35,173 bases of DNA from Catenulispora pinisilvae (GCF_015356865.1 NZ_JAAFZA010000101.1:1-35173), one strand, 5' to 3'. Positions 1 to 8,469 are shown, numbered from the stretch's first letter. Notes: generated by a model not told the origin, from the sequence alone. A program made the numbers and translations.

Positions 1-319
1 GGGTGGGGATGTGTGGGGCGTTGACCTGGCGGGCGGCGTAGACCAGCTCGACAAGGAAGCTGGCGGCGAGAATCAGCCACAGGTACCAGCCGATGACCGA
101 CAGGGCCTTTAGAAACAGCTGCGGTGTCATGGGGCTGGTCAGTGTGTGCTTGACCGCGTCCATGGTCGGTATCGAGTGCGGTATCGGGTTGCCGGCGTAG
201 TGCAGCAGGGCCCAGGGGATGCCGGCGAGCACGCCGATGGTGATCGCGGCGGCCAGCAGCGCCATGACCACGCGGCTGATACCGCGCACGACGGCTCGCA
301 ACGCCCGATATACCGCCAT
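1..319 (-). CDS. N-terminus of a large membrane protein (LysM/BTAD-type, Tad-associated), partial
   Basis: The minus strand is open from an ATG at 319 to the left edge, giving 106 residues before the gene leaves the window. The start is preceded by a purine-rich ACGAGGCGG stretch. The translation has a hydrophobic helix at about residues 18-37, a short segment reading GNPIPHSIPT, and a second hydrophobic helix at about residues 73-92. This N-terminus resembles those of large actinobacterial proteins with LysM and bacterial transcriptional activator (BTAD) domains that lie beside Tad pilus loci. That match is from memory, and the diagnostic domains would lie outside the window. It is codirectional with the pilus genes, 79 bases after the TadG-like gene, so it probably belongs to the same transcription unit. 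The membrane topology is well supported and the family name is tentative. Confidence 0.6.
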   Translation of the reverse strand, partial: MAVYRALRAVVRGISRVVMALLAAAITIGVLAGIPWALLHYAGNPIPHSIPTMDAVKHTLTSPMTPQLFLKALSVIGWYLWLILAASFLVELVYAARQVNAPHIPT

Positions 320-398
320 GATCGCCGCCTCGTTTCTTGCTGCTTGCCGTGGGTGCCTGTGGAGTGCGCCGCAGTCGTGCGTCGCGTTGGGTTGGGTG

Positions 399-848
399 TT
401 AGGTGCCTTGTTCGGCTTTGGCGCTGGCGGTGACGTGTGCGGTCATCGCGCCCACGCCGACCATGCCGAGGAACGTTGTGGGCTGGACGTGGGTGACCGA
501 GACGGTGACCGTGGTGCCGGCGACGTCGACCGTGCCGGTGTCTCCGGTGCCTGCTAGGAATGTCTGCGCGGCGTTGACGGCTGCGCCCGAGTCCAGGATT
601 GCGCTGCTGCCGGCGCGCAGGGCGCCGATGTTGAGCGCCTGTGCGCCGGCCCTGGCCGCCTCCTGCGCCTCATTCAGGGCCCTGACACGTCCGTCCAGTG
701 CTCGTCCGCCGTCGTAGACGAGTCCGACGAACAGAATCAGAGCTGAGGCAATGATGATGGTGAACACCGTCACCATCCCGTCCTCACACGCGGTTGGCGC
801 ATGCAGGGCCCGCCATCGCCGACGCAGTAGATCTGGTGTGTTTCTCAT
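399..848 (-). CDS. TadG/TadE-like pilus assembly protein
   Basis: This 149-residue protein has a basic N-terminus, a prepilin-like EDGMVTVFT segment at about residues 22-30 and one hydrophobic helix to about residue 45. A small alanine- and glycine-rich extracellular domain follows. The pattern is that of the putative Flp pilus-assembly TadE/G-like family (TadG N-terminal type), whose members are envelope-anchored minor components of Tad pili. Position +5 after the presumed cleavage glycine is Phe rather than the Glu found in the two TadE-like neighbours, which suggests it may be anchored and not processed. Its start overlaps the stop of the upstream TadE-like gene by four bases, indicating translational coupling. 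Actinobacterial TadG-like proteins are often this short. A helicase/secretion-neighbourhood TadE-like protein is an equivalent label. Confidence 0.75.
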   Translation of the reverse strand: MRNTPDLLRRRWRALHAPTACEDGMVTVFTIIIASALILFVGLVYDGGRALDGRVRALNEAQEAARAGAQALNIGALRAGSSAILDSGAAVNAAQTFLAGTGDTGTVDVAGTTVTVSVTHVQPTTFLGMVGVGAMTAHVTASAKAEQGT

Positions 849-1324
849 GGCTGGTCCGGGGTTGAACGGTATGTGTCAATGACTGAGGAGAAGGAGGCGG
901 AGATGGTTTCGTGGCCGGGAAAGACTCCAAGGCCGGAGACATCGCCTAACGCAACGGTGCAGCTCAGCGTGACCCGGGCGGTCCCACCGGGGGTGGTGTC
1001 GGTCACGGTGGTGTTCACGTTCATCGGGGTGCAGGTGATTCCGGCCCCGGAAAGCGCCTGTGCCGCCGCGTCTTGTGCCGCGGTGTCGGCAGCACCGGGT
1101 GTGAGCGACAAGCTGGCGGCTCTCGCGGCGGCGTGCGTCGCCTGATCGACTTGGATTTTCGTATCGACCAGACGCCCGGCGGCGACCACCATCAGCAGGA
1201 ACATGATGAACAGCGGGGTAACCAGGATCAGCTCCAGCGAGGCCGATCCCTGCTCGGGACAGGCCCGAAGCCGGCGCAGGCGTCCCGGCACGGCATGCCG
1301 GGACGCCGGTCGTCGTCGCATCAC
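845..1324 (-). CDS. TadE-like minor pilin
   Basis: This 159-residue TadE-family protein is probably a minor pseudopilin of the Tad pilus. After a very basic leader there is a prepilin peptidase site of the form EQG^SASLE, with Glu at +5, followed by a hydrophobic helix (about residues 31-50) and a periplasmic or extracellular domain. Two cysteines in the C-terminal part (the ITCTP and LSCTV segments) could form a disulfide. GTG at 1324 or the adjacent ATG at 1321 can serve as start; AAGGGA lies about eight bases upstream. It overlaps the TadG-like gene downstream by four bases. The substrate assignment rests on the cleavage motif and context. Confidence 0.8.
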   Translation of the reverse strand: MMRRRPASRHAVPGRLRRLRACPEQGSASLELILVTPLFIMFLLMVVAAGRLVDTKIQVDQATHAAARAASLSLTPGAADTAAQDAAAQALSGAGITCTPMNVNTTVTDTTPGGTARVTLSCTVALGDVSGLGVFPGHETISASFSSVIDTYRSTPDQP

Positions 1325-1376
1325 AGCGATCCCTTCAGTTCCAGAGTGATGAGGCGTCAGTAATCGCGAACTGACG

Positions 1377-1802
1377 CTAGTTCTTTGTCCACGCCTCGAT
1401 AGGCGCGGAAGCGTGTGCGGAAACGTGCAGGTGGAAGCCGGGTATCAGGGACTGAACCGTTCCGGTCACGTCCGCGGTGGCCTCGGCCGCGCCTCGGGCG
1501 ACGGTGATGGAGCGTTGCGGCAGGGTCCCGCCGGCCACCTGGTCCAGGATCTGCTGGCCCTGGGTCTGCCCGGTGCCGGAGGTCGCGTCTTGCGCTCGCG
1601 CCACCGCCACCGCTTGGCTGGCTGCGGTGTGCGCGGCCTCGGAGCCGAAGTAGAACATCGTGAACTGCGCGACCAGCAGAATCAGCAGCAGGACCAGCGG
1701 GAAGGCCAGCACCAGCTCCAAGGTGACCGACCCGCGTTCGGGCTGCTTACGCAGCCGGGCGAGGCGGGACGGCCCCCTGGCCGCGGCGCCGGGGTGTCTC
1801 AC
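1377..1802 (-). CDS. TadE-like minor pilin
   Basis: This 141-residue TadE-family protein has a basic leader and an ERG^SVTLE prepilin site with Glu at +5. A hydrophobic helix follows at about residues 26-46, containing Phe-Pro as is usual for TadE, and then a C-terminal domain of about 90 residues. It is likely processed by the A24 peptidase encoded at 8683-9345 and built into the Tad pilus. The GTG start overlaps the stop of the Flp pilin gene (GTGA), so the pilin and this minor pilin are translationally coupled. It is separated from the next TadE-like gene by 52 bases. Confidence 0.8.
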   Translation of the reverse strand: MRHPGAAARGPSRLARLRKQPERGSVTLELVLAFPLVLLLILLVAQFTMFYFGSEAAHTAASQAVAVARAQDATSGTGQTQGQQILDQVAGGTLPQRSITVARGAAEATADVTGTVQSLIPGFHLHVSAHASAPIEAWTKN

Positions 1803-2014
1803 TGGTTCGGCGACAGGTTGATGTCGTTCGCGGCACCGGTGGCCTTAGTCTTCAGGACTGCCATGACGGCGATCGCGATGAGCACCACGGCGCCGGCTAT
1901 GACGACCAGCTCAACGGTTCCCATGCCCTTTTCGCGATTTTCTTCCTTGCGCAGTTCGTTGAACCGGGCCAGGTAGCCCTGGAGCATGACCTTCAGGGGA
2001 GTGAGCTCAGACAT
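1799..2014 (-). CDS. flp: Flp-type major pilin
   Basis: This 71-residue class IVb (Flp) pilin would be the structural subunit of the Tad pilus. It has a charged 30-residue leader, a cleavage site EKG^MGTVE (after Gly30, with Glu35 at +5) and a following 20-residue hydrophobic helix. The mature protein is only about 41 residues, typical of Flp pilins. The ATG at 2014 has a purine-rich AAGGAAAGG about ten bases upstream. It lies between tadC and the TadE-like genes, and a small hairpin at 2051-2066 in the 109-base gap upstream may separate its expression level from that of tadABC. The Glu at +5 and the very short mature length make the identification strong. Confidence 0.9.
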   Translation of the reverse strand: MSELTPLKVMLQGYLARFNELRKEENREKGMGTVELVVIAGAVVLIAIAVMAVLKTKATGAANDINLSPNQ

Positions 2015-2050
2015 CTTCTTGCGCCTTTCCTTGGTGCGATCGGTGTGTGA

Positions 2051-2066
2051 GCTGCCGGTTGGCAGC
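2051..2066 (-). terminator. Small hairpin between tadC and the pilin gene
   Basis: A perfect six-base stem GCTGCC with loop GGTT and arm GGCAGC lies in the 109-base gap between tadC and the downstream pilin gene. There is no T-run. It could act as an attenuator or an RNA-stability element. The structure is plainly visible; the function is a guess. Confidence 0.35.
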
Positions 2067-2123
2067 GTCTGGCGGCCGGGCGGGACTGCCTGGCCGAAGC
2101 TGAGGGGTGGACAGATGGGGGCG

Positions 2124-3026
2124 TTAGTGCCCTGGTAGGCCGGTGATGACGTGGGCCATCGCGGGGTAGCCGATCATGATCATGAAGCCCAGGCCCATGA
2201 CCACGACCGGGAGGCTCATTCGCTCGGTAGCGGCGTTGGCTTGGCCTTCTGCCTCGGCCAGGGCGCCGGCGCGCAGGGTCGCCGCCTTGGCCGACAGACT
2301 CGCGCGGACCTTGGCGCCTTCGGAGTTTGCCAGCCCCAGGGATGCCGCCAGCTGGTCCAGCGCTGGCACGTCCAGCTCGGCACCGAGCTGCCCCAGTGTC
2401 TGCCACGGGCTGACCCGGGAGATCTCGGCGGTGGCCAGGGCCTTACGCAGCGCGACGAACGCCCAGCCGTCGCCGACCAAGGAGGCCTCCTTCAGGGCTG
2501 CCTCTACGCCGCCGCCGGCGGCTAGTGACAGCGTGACCAGGTCCAGGAATGCGCTCAGGGCCCGGGTCATCTCGGCTCGGCGTTCGGCGGCCTCGGTGCG
2601 GATGATGTAGTCCGGCGCCAGGAAACCGGCCGCGGCGAACGCCGCCGACAGCCAGGCAGGTAGCAGCCAGCCCAGCGGCGTGCCAGCTGCGGAGAGCAGC
2701 GCGGCCAGGGCCAGCGGCGCGCCCAGACCGAGTACCGCGAGCATGCCCTTCTGCGCCAGATGGGATGCGGTCGAGCGTTCCAGCACCGCCAGGTCCTTGC
2801 GGGCCCTGGCGCCGGGCAGCCCGAGCCCGGCCAGGAACCCGGCCAAAGGGGCTCCGGCGCGGGCCACCCAGCCATCGGACTTGGAGGCCAGGATCGGCGC
2901 GGGCGCCGTGGGGGCCGACATGGCGGACATGGCCTGGGCCAGGCTCGGCTTGGGCGGATACAACCCGTACACCACTACCGCCACGGCCAGGCCGAACCCG
3001 CCGCCGAAGATCAGAGCCGTGATCAC
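2124..3026 (-). CDS. tadC: TadC-like type II secretion F-family membrane protein
   Basis: This is the second GspF/TadC-type inner-membrane platform protein of the Tad pilus. I choose GTG at 3026 as start. It overlaps the tadB stop (GTGA) and has GAAGGA eight bases upstream, giving 300 residues; the open frame continues to 3113, but that would bury 90 bases in tadB. Hydrophobic segments lie near the N-terminus, in the middle (about residues 97-145) and at the extreme C-terminus (VVVMGLGFMIMIGYPAMAHV). Between them is the charged cytoplasmic GspF domain, with ALSAFLDLVTLSLAAGGGVE resembling the F-domain core. The gene pairs with tadB immediately upstream, the usual tadA-tadB-tadC order. A following 109-base gap leads to the pilin gene. 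Confidence 0.85.
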   Translation of the reverse strand: MITALIFGGGFGLAVAVVVYGLYPPKPSLAQAMSAMSAPTAPAPILASKSDGWVARAGAPLAGFLAGLGLPGARARKDLAVLERSTASHLAQKGMLAVLGLGAPLALAALLSAAGTPLGWLLPAWLSAAFAAAGFLAPDYIIRTEAAERRAEMTRALSAFLDLVTLSLAAGGGVEAALKEASLVGDGWAFVALRKALATAEISRVSPWQTLGQLGAELDVPALDQLAASLGLANSEGAKVRASLSAKAATLRAGALAEAEGQANAATERMSLPVVVMGLGFMIMIGYPAMAHVITGLPGH

Positions 3027-3922
3027 CGCTGAAGTCCTTCCTCGACGGGATGGGCCTGCAGGCGCGTCAGGAACCGGGTTGGTTTCTTCGGTGCGGCGAT
3101 CTTGTGAAGCCACCAGAACGAAACGGCGAAGATCCCAGCGACCAGCGCCAGAACCACCTGCCCGGCGCTGCTGCCGAAGGGCGCCATGTAGGAGCTGTCC
3201 ATGGCCATCAGCACCCCGGCGATGCCCAAGACGAAGACGACGATGATCCGCACCGAGGAACGGGTGCGCTGCCGGTCGGCGGTGATCCGCATCTGGGCAG
3301 CGGCCTGCTGACGGGCGTAGTCGGCCAGCTCGGTCAAGACCTCGCCCAGGTTGCGGGCCTGTTGCTTTGAGGCCAGCACGAGGGCTGCGACCACCAGGTC
3401 GCCGGTCGCGTCGCCCAGGTCCGCGGCGAAGACTCGCAGCGCCTGATCCAGCCGCATCCCAGTCTTCAGGTTCGCGGCCAACGCGTGGACCTCGGCCCGG
3501 ATCGGCGCCGGAGCGCTGGTCGCGGCGGCCAGGATCGACTGCTCCAGACCGGCTGCCGCCCCGAGGGTGTCGCGCAATGCCTCGGTAAACGTGGCAATGG
3601 CCTCTACCCGGGCCTGTTCGCCGACCGCCGCGCGGTCCTTACCGAACATGCCCGGTAGCGCCCAGGCCGCCAGCGCGGCGATCGCGGCGGCCACGGGCCA
3701 GCCGGTGAACGCCGCCGCCGCTACCGCGGCGGCGATCGAGATCAGCACCCGTCTGGTCGTGCCCGGCGCCTTCAACCGCTCCAGCAACTCCTCGACGCCC
3801 GGACCCTTCGGTTCGGCGTCGGCGGGCACACCAATCAGCCCGCGAAGCATCAGCGTGATCCCCGCCGCCACGCCGATACCGCACAGCACGGACGTCAACA
3901 CTCCCGGTGTCACAGCGACCAC
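3023..3922 (-). CDS. tadB: TadB-like type II secretion F-family membrane protein
   Basis: This GspF-domain inner-membrane protein (up to 299 residues) is the first platform protein after TadA, expected to couple the TadA ATPase to pilus assembly. Two N-terminal hydrophobic stretches (about residues 8-27 and 59-92) precede a cytoplasmic F-domain (about residues 107-215) that includes TEALRDTLGAAAGLEQSILA. Two C-terminal helices follow at about residues 227-268. The frame starts at GTG 3922. An alternative GTG at 3913 overlaps the tadA stop as GTGA, like most junctions in this operon, and may be the real start. The downstream tadC start overlaps its stop. Confidence 0.88.
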   Translation of the reverse strand: MVAVTPGVLTSVLCGIGVAAGITLMLRGLIGVPADAEPKGPGVEELLERLKAPGTTRRVLISIAAAVAAAAFTGWPVAAAIAALAAWALPGMFGKDRAAVGEQARVEAIATFTEALRDTLGAAAGLEQSILAAATSAPAPIRAEVHALAANLKTGMRLDQALRVFAADLGDATGDLVVAALVLASKQQARNLGEVLTELADYARQQAAAQMRITADRQRTRSSVRIIVVFVLGIAGVLMAMDSSYMAPFGSSAGQVVLALVAGIFAVSFWWLHKIAAPKKPTRFLTRLQAHPVEEGLQR

Positions 3923-5238
3923 CCCGCGCGGGCCGAACGCTCCAGCACGACAGGGTCCAGGCCTGCCTCGATGAGCAGGTCTGCGGTGTCGGCCGTCCAG
4001 CCGGTCCCGGGCACAGCGCGGCCCTGGCGGTCGGGGCGGAGTACTTCGTTGCTGGTGACTTCGCCGTTGTCTCCGACGCCGGTGATCTCACGGATCGAGG
4101 AGATGACGCGGGACCCGTCACGCAGCCGCCGTAGCTGGATCACTACGTGCAGAGCGGTACTAACCAGCAGGTTGGTCGCGGCACGGTCTAGTCGCTCCGG
4201 GGCCTGGATCGCATAGGAGGCGAGCTTGTCGAACGCCTGCTTGCTGGTGGAGGCGTGCATGGTGCCGATCGAGCCGTCGCTGCCCATCATCATGGCGTTC
4301 AGCATGCTGACGAGCTCTTCGCCGCGGACCTCGCCGACGATCACCCGGGAGGCGTTCATCCGCAGCGACATCCGCACCAGATCGGCCTGGGTCACCTCAC
4401 CGTTTCCCTCGAGGTTTCCCTGCCTGGCCTGCATAGCCACCACATCGGGGTGCTGCTTGCCCAGGGCGAGTTCGTAGGTGTCTTCGATGGTGACCAGACG
4501 TTCTTCCGGACTGATGCACGCAGCAAGCGCCCGCACCAGCGTCGTCTTGCCGTGTCCCATGCCGCCGCAGACCAGGATGTTCAACTTCGCCCGCACCGCC
4601 GCGGCAAGCTGGGCGGCGATGTCGAGGTCGAACACACCCATCGCGGACAGCTCCTGCAGCGACACCGCCATGTGCCGGTGCCGCCGTACCGTCATCGACA
4701 CTCGGTCAGACACGGCCATCACCGCGAACAGCCGCGAACCGTCCGGGAGCTGGATGTTCAGCTGTGGGTGGGCACGGTCGAACATCCGCTCCTCGGTGCC
4801 GGCCCGCGCGGCGATCGTGCGCAGCAGATCGACGAAGTCCTCCTCAGAGGCGGCGATCGGCCCGACCTGTACTTTCCTGCCATCGGCGTAGTGGATGAAG
4901 ACACAGTCGTGGCCGTTGGCCGTGATGTTCTCCACCTCGGGGTCATCCAGCCACCGCTGCAACCCACCCATGCCGAACAGCGCATCGAACACCGCACGGG
5001 CGACCCGGGTCTCAGCCTGCCCATTCAGCACGTCCAAGCCGCCATCGGCCAGCGCGGCACGCGCGTGGGCGATGAGCGCATCGTCGATCAGTACGCGGCC
5101 AATCCGCTGCCGCTCGGCCGAGTCGGTGTTCTCACCGACACGATCGGCCAGCCGGGCACCGACCGAGGCGCGCAGCTTGCGCACCAGGTGCTGCTCGTCC
5201 TCTGACAGCGCCTCCCGCTCGAAAACCGCAACGCTCAT
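3910..5238 (-). CDS. tadA: TadA/CpaF secretion ATPase
   Basis: This 442-residue hexameric ATPase of the type II/IV secretion superfamily powers Tad pilus assembly from the cytoplasmic face. An N-terminal region of about 150 residues precedes the catalytic core. The core has a Walker A motif GGMGHGKTT (residues 225-233), an aspartate box IEDTYEL (251-257), a Walker B RVIVGEVRGEE (298-308) and a histidine box GSIGTMHAS (322-330). Length and motif order are normal for TadA/CpaF. The ATG start overlaps the stop of the CpaE-like gene by four bases, and the gene overlaps tadB downstream, so the three are coupled. This is the anchor identification for the locus. Confidence 0.95.
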   Translation of the reverse strand: MSVAVFEREALSEDEQHLVRKLRASVGARLADRVGENTDSAERQRIGRVLIDDALIAHARAALADGGLDVLNGQAETRVARAVFDALFGMGGLQRWLDDPEVENITANGHDCVFIHYADGRKVQVGPIAASEEDFVDLLRTIAARAGTEERMFDRAHPQLNIQLPDGSRLFAVMAVSDRVSMTVRRHRHMAVSLQELSAMGVFDLDIAAQLAAAVRAKLNILVCGGMGHGKTTLVRALAACISPEERLVTIEDTYELALGKQHPDVVAMQARQGNLEGNGEVTQADLVRMSLRMNASRVIVGEVRGEELVSMLNAMMMGSDGSIGTMHASTSKQAFDKLASYAIQAPERLDRAATNLLVSTALHVVIQLRRLRDGSRVISSIREITGVGDNGEVTSNEVLRPDRQGRAVPGTGWTADTADLLIEAGLDPVVLERSARAGWSL

Positions 5239-6083
5239 GCCAAAGCTCCAATCCGGTCAGACTCGACGCCATCATCGGCAACTGCGTCCTGCGGTTCGGC
5301 ATCGGACACCGAACCAGGACGCAGCTGCTCGGTGGCGAGCGTCGCCGCGAGCGCGCCTGCGGCCTTGGCCAGCGGCAAGCCCGCGATGCCGCCGCCCCCG
5401 GCCAGTCGGGATAGGATCCCGCGCGGGTCAGGGCGGCCGGCCAGCATTGCCGCCGCCGCCGCGTCTATCGGCAGCTCGGCGATCACTGCGATCCCGGTCT
5501 CGGCCTCGATCTCGTCTTTGGAGAACGGACCGACACCCACCGTGACCAACACAAGCCGGGTCCCCGCCGCTTCACAGCGGGCCAGCAGAGCCTCGGCGGC
5601 GCTGATCACCCGAGTCAGCTCCTCCAGCACCGGACGCACCACCAGCAGAAGCACCTCGGCAGCCTCGGCCACCGCCCAACCCCAGCCGAGCGGAGCAAGA
5701 TCGCCCAGATCGGTAACCACAGCGAGGTCCTGCTGTTCCGCGACCGCACGCAGCCACGGTCGGCCGTCCTCGGCCAGCATCTTCATCGCCGCAGCGGTGC
5801 GATCCGCTGGCGGCGGCGCCAGCAGCACCTTCAAGCCACCCGGCAGCTCCTGGACATGCTCGAAGACCAGCGAGGCGTCGGTGCTGCGACGAGCCGCGAC
5901 CGACAGCGACGCCAACCCCGGCTCCGTCGCCAGGTTGAACCTGGCCGCCACATCACCGCCGCGAACATCGGCCTCGAGCAGCACCGGCTCCCCGGCCCCC
6001 GAACCCGGCCACATCGCCGCAACTGCGGCAGCCGTGGTCGTCGAACCGGGCGAGGACTTCAACGAGCCAAACGCGATCAGCAT
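5235..6083 (-). CDS. CpaE/MinD-like ATPase of the Tad locus
   Basis: This 282-residue P-loop protein resembles the ParA/MinD-type CpaE (TadZ) proteins that localise Tad machinery at the membrane. It begins directly with the core fold. A P-loop-like SLKSSPGSTTTA lies at residues 7-18, and the lysine at position 9 sits where deviant Walker A motifs have their signature lysine. A later LLEADVRGGDVAARF segment matches the switch I region (usually D.D...G). The receiver-like N-terminal domain of proteobacterial CpaE is absent, as in many actinobacterial homologues. It starts two bases after the SAF-domain gene stops and overlaps tadA, so it sits inside the operon. Whether ATP is hydrolysed cannot be judged from the sequence alone. 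Confidence 0.8.
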   Translation of the reverse strand: MLIAFGSLKSSPGSTTTAAAVAAMWPGSGAGEPVLLEADVRGGDVAARFNLATEPGLASLSVAARRSTDASLVFEHVQELPGGLKVLLAPPPADRTAAAMKMLAEDGRPWLRAVAEQQDLAVVTDLGDLAPLGWGWAVAEAAEVLLLVVRPVLEELTRVISAAEALLARCEAAGTRLVLVTVGVGPFSKDEIEAETGIAVIAELPIDAAAAAMLAGRPDPRGILSRLAGGGGIAGLPLAKAAGALAATLATEQLRPGSVSDAEPQDAVADDGVESDRIGALA

Positions 6084-6085
6084 GT

Positions 6086-6772
6086 TCAGCTCCCCGCCGG
6101 GGCGGACAGCACCAGCTGCACCTGCGCCGCCGGAATCGAAGCGATCGCCGAAGCTGCCCCGGCATCGGCCAGCAGCGACACCGACCCCGTCGCCGAATCC
6201 GTGCCCGGCGTGATCGACAGCACCACCGCCGATGGCGCCGCCGACAACGGCAGCGCCGATATTGGGCCCGAACTGCCCGGGGCAGGAGCAGTACCGACCA
6301 CCACGTGCGCGCCCGCCGTCATTTCCGCCGGATACTGGCCGGTCTTCACCGCCACAGCGATTACCTGCTGTCCGGCCGGCGGGAACGAAGCCGGCCCCAC
6401 CTCACGACGAGTCAGCAGCGCACCAGGCGCCAGCGGCAACGCCGCCTGCTGCCCGACCACAGAGCCCTGCGCCGACGCCGGGATCAAGCCCAGCCCGGCG
6501 TCAGTGCCAACCTGCACCACCGCCAAGTCAGAACCCTTGATCGCTTGACCCGCCCGTAGCTGATGCACCACCGCCAAATAGGACTGCCTACCGCCGAGAT
6601 TCAGCGACGTCGCAGCAAAACCGACCGCGAACACCACCGCCAGGGCACCGCCCAGCAGTGCGTAGGGCACACTGCGGCGCTTGGTGGACGGCGCCAGACG
6701 AGGCTCCGGCTTCTTCGCGCCGACACGGCCGGTCAGCTTGACCGGTTCCGTTTTTGAGATGGGGGCAGCCAC
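6086..6772 (-). CDS. SAF-domain protein, CpaB/RcpC-like
   Basis: This 228-residue membrane protein has a basic cytoplasmic N-terminus, one transmembrane helix (about residues 37-56) and a SAF domain beginning near residue 62 (LRAGQAIKGSDLAVVQV). It ends in an alanine-rich domain of about 90 residues. CpaB/RcpC proteins with this layout act in the envelope during Flp pilus assembly. The GTG start at 6772 has AAAGG about eight bases upstream. It is first in the tight run to tadA-tadB-tadC and lies 90 bases after the secreted protein gene. The family is supported by the SAF pattern and context; the exact role is inferred. Confidence 0.78.
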   Translation of the reverse strand: MAAPISKTEPVKLTGRVGAKKPEPRLAPSTKRRSVPYALLGGALAVVFAVGFAATSLNLGGRQSYLAVVHQLRAGQAIKGSDLAVVQVGTDAGLGLIPASAQGSVVGQQAALPLAPGALLTRREVGPASFPPAGQQVIAVAVKTGQYPAEMTAGAHVVVGTAPAPGSSGPISALPLSAAPSAVVLSITPGTDSATGSVSLLADAGAASAIASIPAAQVQLVLSAPAGS

Positions 6773-6862
6773 GATATGGCCTTTCGCAGGTGAAAGTAGG
6801 GAAAGAGAAGGTCCCGGGTCCGCGGCAGGCCGCGAAGACTCCGGCGAGACGAAGATGCGGAT

Positions 6863-7834
6863 CTACCCGGTGGTGACGATCGCCTGGCTCTGTAGGACGG
6901 TGACCGGGATAGTTGTGGTCGTCGTCAGGCCGTTGAGTGTCCCGGCTTGTCCGGCGCCCACCCAGGTGATCCGCCAGTTGATCGTGGCCGAGACCTGAAA
7001 CACCCCGCCAGGCGCGGAGCCGGAAGAGATTTTATATTGGTGCCCGCAGTCCGGCGACGATGCCTTGGGATCGGTGCCGGCAGTGAACGGCGTCCCGGGT
7101 CCGGCGCATACCGTCGAGGTCCCGTCGCCGAAGGCCCACGCCACCGATACCGGGGTGGCCGTGGCCGTCACCGACTCACCGGGCACCTCGGCCTTGGCCG
7201 ATACCGGAGCCCACCCGCTTCGGGGCAAGAACTCCCAGGTCGGGACACCAACCCACTGGGGACTGCCCTCTGGGGGGTTCGAGGCGATCGACGGCTTGGG
7301 CAACACCAGCAGGCTGCGCGCCTGCGCAGCAAGGGCCGCCGGCGCAGGCAACACCGCCGCCGCCGACGGAGGCGTCGTCAGCCACACCCAGTCCTGCGTC
7401 GTCGTGGCGACCGGTTTGTTCGGGTCGCCACCGAGCTTGATCCCGTCTGGGCACGTCCTGACGTACCAGGCGCCCTTCTCCCCGGTGTGCTGGTCCTCAC
7501 CAGGCATCGGCGTGTAGTCCGGAGCAGGAGCGTAGGTGCAGGTTCCGTTGATGACCGTCTGTTCGGGAGACGGCGGCGAAGACGCTCCCGACCCGCTCGA
7601 ACCCGACCCACCTCCCGACCCAGAGCCCCGGCTCGGCGACGGCGTACTGCTCGGCGAACCAGGCTTGTGCGCATCGACCGTGCAGGAGCCAGAGTCCGGC
7701 TGGGTGCAGATGACACCACCACCGCCCCCGACCGGGTCGGAACCGGACGCAGAGGCAAACGATCCGCCGAGCGCCACCGGCATGATGGCCGCCGCGGTGA
7801 GCGCAGCCGCCCGAAGCGCTATTCGGGTCAGCAT
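6863..7834 (-). CDS. Secreted protein with low-complexity linker, Tad-associated
   Basis: This 323-residue protein has a signal peptide ending near SFASA (about residue 29). A low-complexity region rich in Gly, Ser and Pro spans about residues 35-90. The rest is a C-terminal domain of about 230 residues containing TCTYAPAPDYTPMPGEDQ and an AWYVRTCPDG segment with several cysteines. I do not recognise a catalytic family. Similar proteins beside actinobacterial pilus genes are often annotated, without good reason, as ATP/GTP-binding; no P-loop is visible here. Its start overlaps the end of the upstream lipoprotein gene by seven bases (ATGCTGA), so they are coupled. A surface or cell-wall accessory of the pilus is a reasonable inference. 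Confidence 0.7.
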   Translation of the reverse strand: MLTRIALRAAALTAAAIMPVALGGSFASASGSDPVGGGGGVICTQPDSGSCTVDAHKPGSPSSTPSPSRGSGSGGGSGSSGSGASSPPSPEQTVINGTCTYAPAPDYTPMPGEDQHTGEKGAWYVRTCPDGIKLGGDPNKPVATTTQDWVWLTTPPSAAAVLPAPAALAAQARSLLVLPKPSIASNPPEGSPQWVGVPTWEFLPRSGWAPVSAKAEVPGESVTATATPVSVAWAFGDGTSTVCAGPGTPFTAGTDPKASSPDCGHQYKISSGSAPGGVFQVSATINWRITWVGAGQAGTLNGLTTTTTIPVTVLQSQAIVTTG

Positions 7835-8454
7835 GTGCCTGCCGCACTAAGCGCGAACGCCGACACCTTCAAAACCCCGCCGGTCGTCTCGACCAGGGCC
7901 TGGGTCTTGTGCCGCCCGTTCGGCTGGCCACCGGTCACCAGCGTGGAATCAGCCGTGTACAGGTTGTAGGAGGTGTCGTCCATGCAGTCCTCGACCAGCA
8001 CCTTTGCCGAATCCCCGGAGCCGGTGATCTCCGTGGCCGTGGGGTGAAGAAGCTTCGGCTCGCCCTTGGCCACGTAGCCGTTCTGCTTGTTGAGGTAGAT
8101 CGCCTGATGGAAGTAGGTCAGGGCGCCGCCGGTGAGGTGGTCGGTCAGCGTCAGGTCACGGTCGTTCATCGTCGCCTGGACTTTGACGACGTCCGCCCAC
8201 ATCGCCCGGTAGGTCGCGATCGCAGCCTGCGACTGCGGGCTGTTCTGGTCCACTGCTGCGGAAGACGATGCCGACTCGGCCGGGCCCGTGGCCGACGGGG
8301 ATGAGGTCGGGGCCTGCACGGCCGAAGAGGTCGGCCCCGAGGGGGCTTTCGACGCGCCAGATGAGCTGCTTGCGCAGCCTGCCGCTGCCAGCAGCGTCGC
8401 GCCAAGCACGACGCCCACGGAGGCGCGGCCTCCGCGACGATGATGATTGAACAC
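7828..8454 (-). CDS. Putative lipoprotein, Tad-associated
   Basis: I take the GTG at 8454 as start because CGGGGA lies six bases upstream; the frame is open to 8598, but that extension shows no coding character. This gives 208 residues. Residues 1-27 form a signal peptide with basic VFNHHRRGGR, a hydrophobic core and a lipobox-like LLAAAGC. A Ser/Ala/Thr/Pro-rich linker of about 50 residues and a globular domain of about 120 residues (AIATYRAMWADVVKVQATM) follow. It is the first gene of the minus-strand pilus operon and overlaps the secreted protein gene. No function is known to me; anchoring outside the membrane near the pilus is inferred. Confidence 0.72.
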   Translation of the reverse strand: MFNHHRRGGRASVGVVLGATLLAAAGCASSSSGASKAPSGPTSSAVQAPTSSPSATGPAESASSSAAVDQNSPQSQAAIATYRAMWADVVKVQATMNDRDLTLTDHLTGGALTYFHQAIYLNKQNGYVAKGEPKLLHPTATEITGSGDSAKVLVEDCMDDTSYNLYTADSTLVTGGQPNGRHKTQALVETTGGVLKVSAFALSAAGTC

Positions 8455-8469
8455 CTGAAATCCCCGTTT

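Noticed and set aside
4255-5205. A 316-residue plus-strand open frame
   Set aside because: It is the antisense shadow of tadA, which has intact ATPase motifs.
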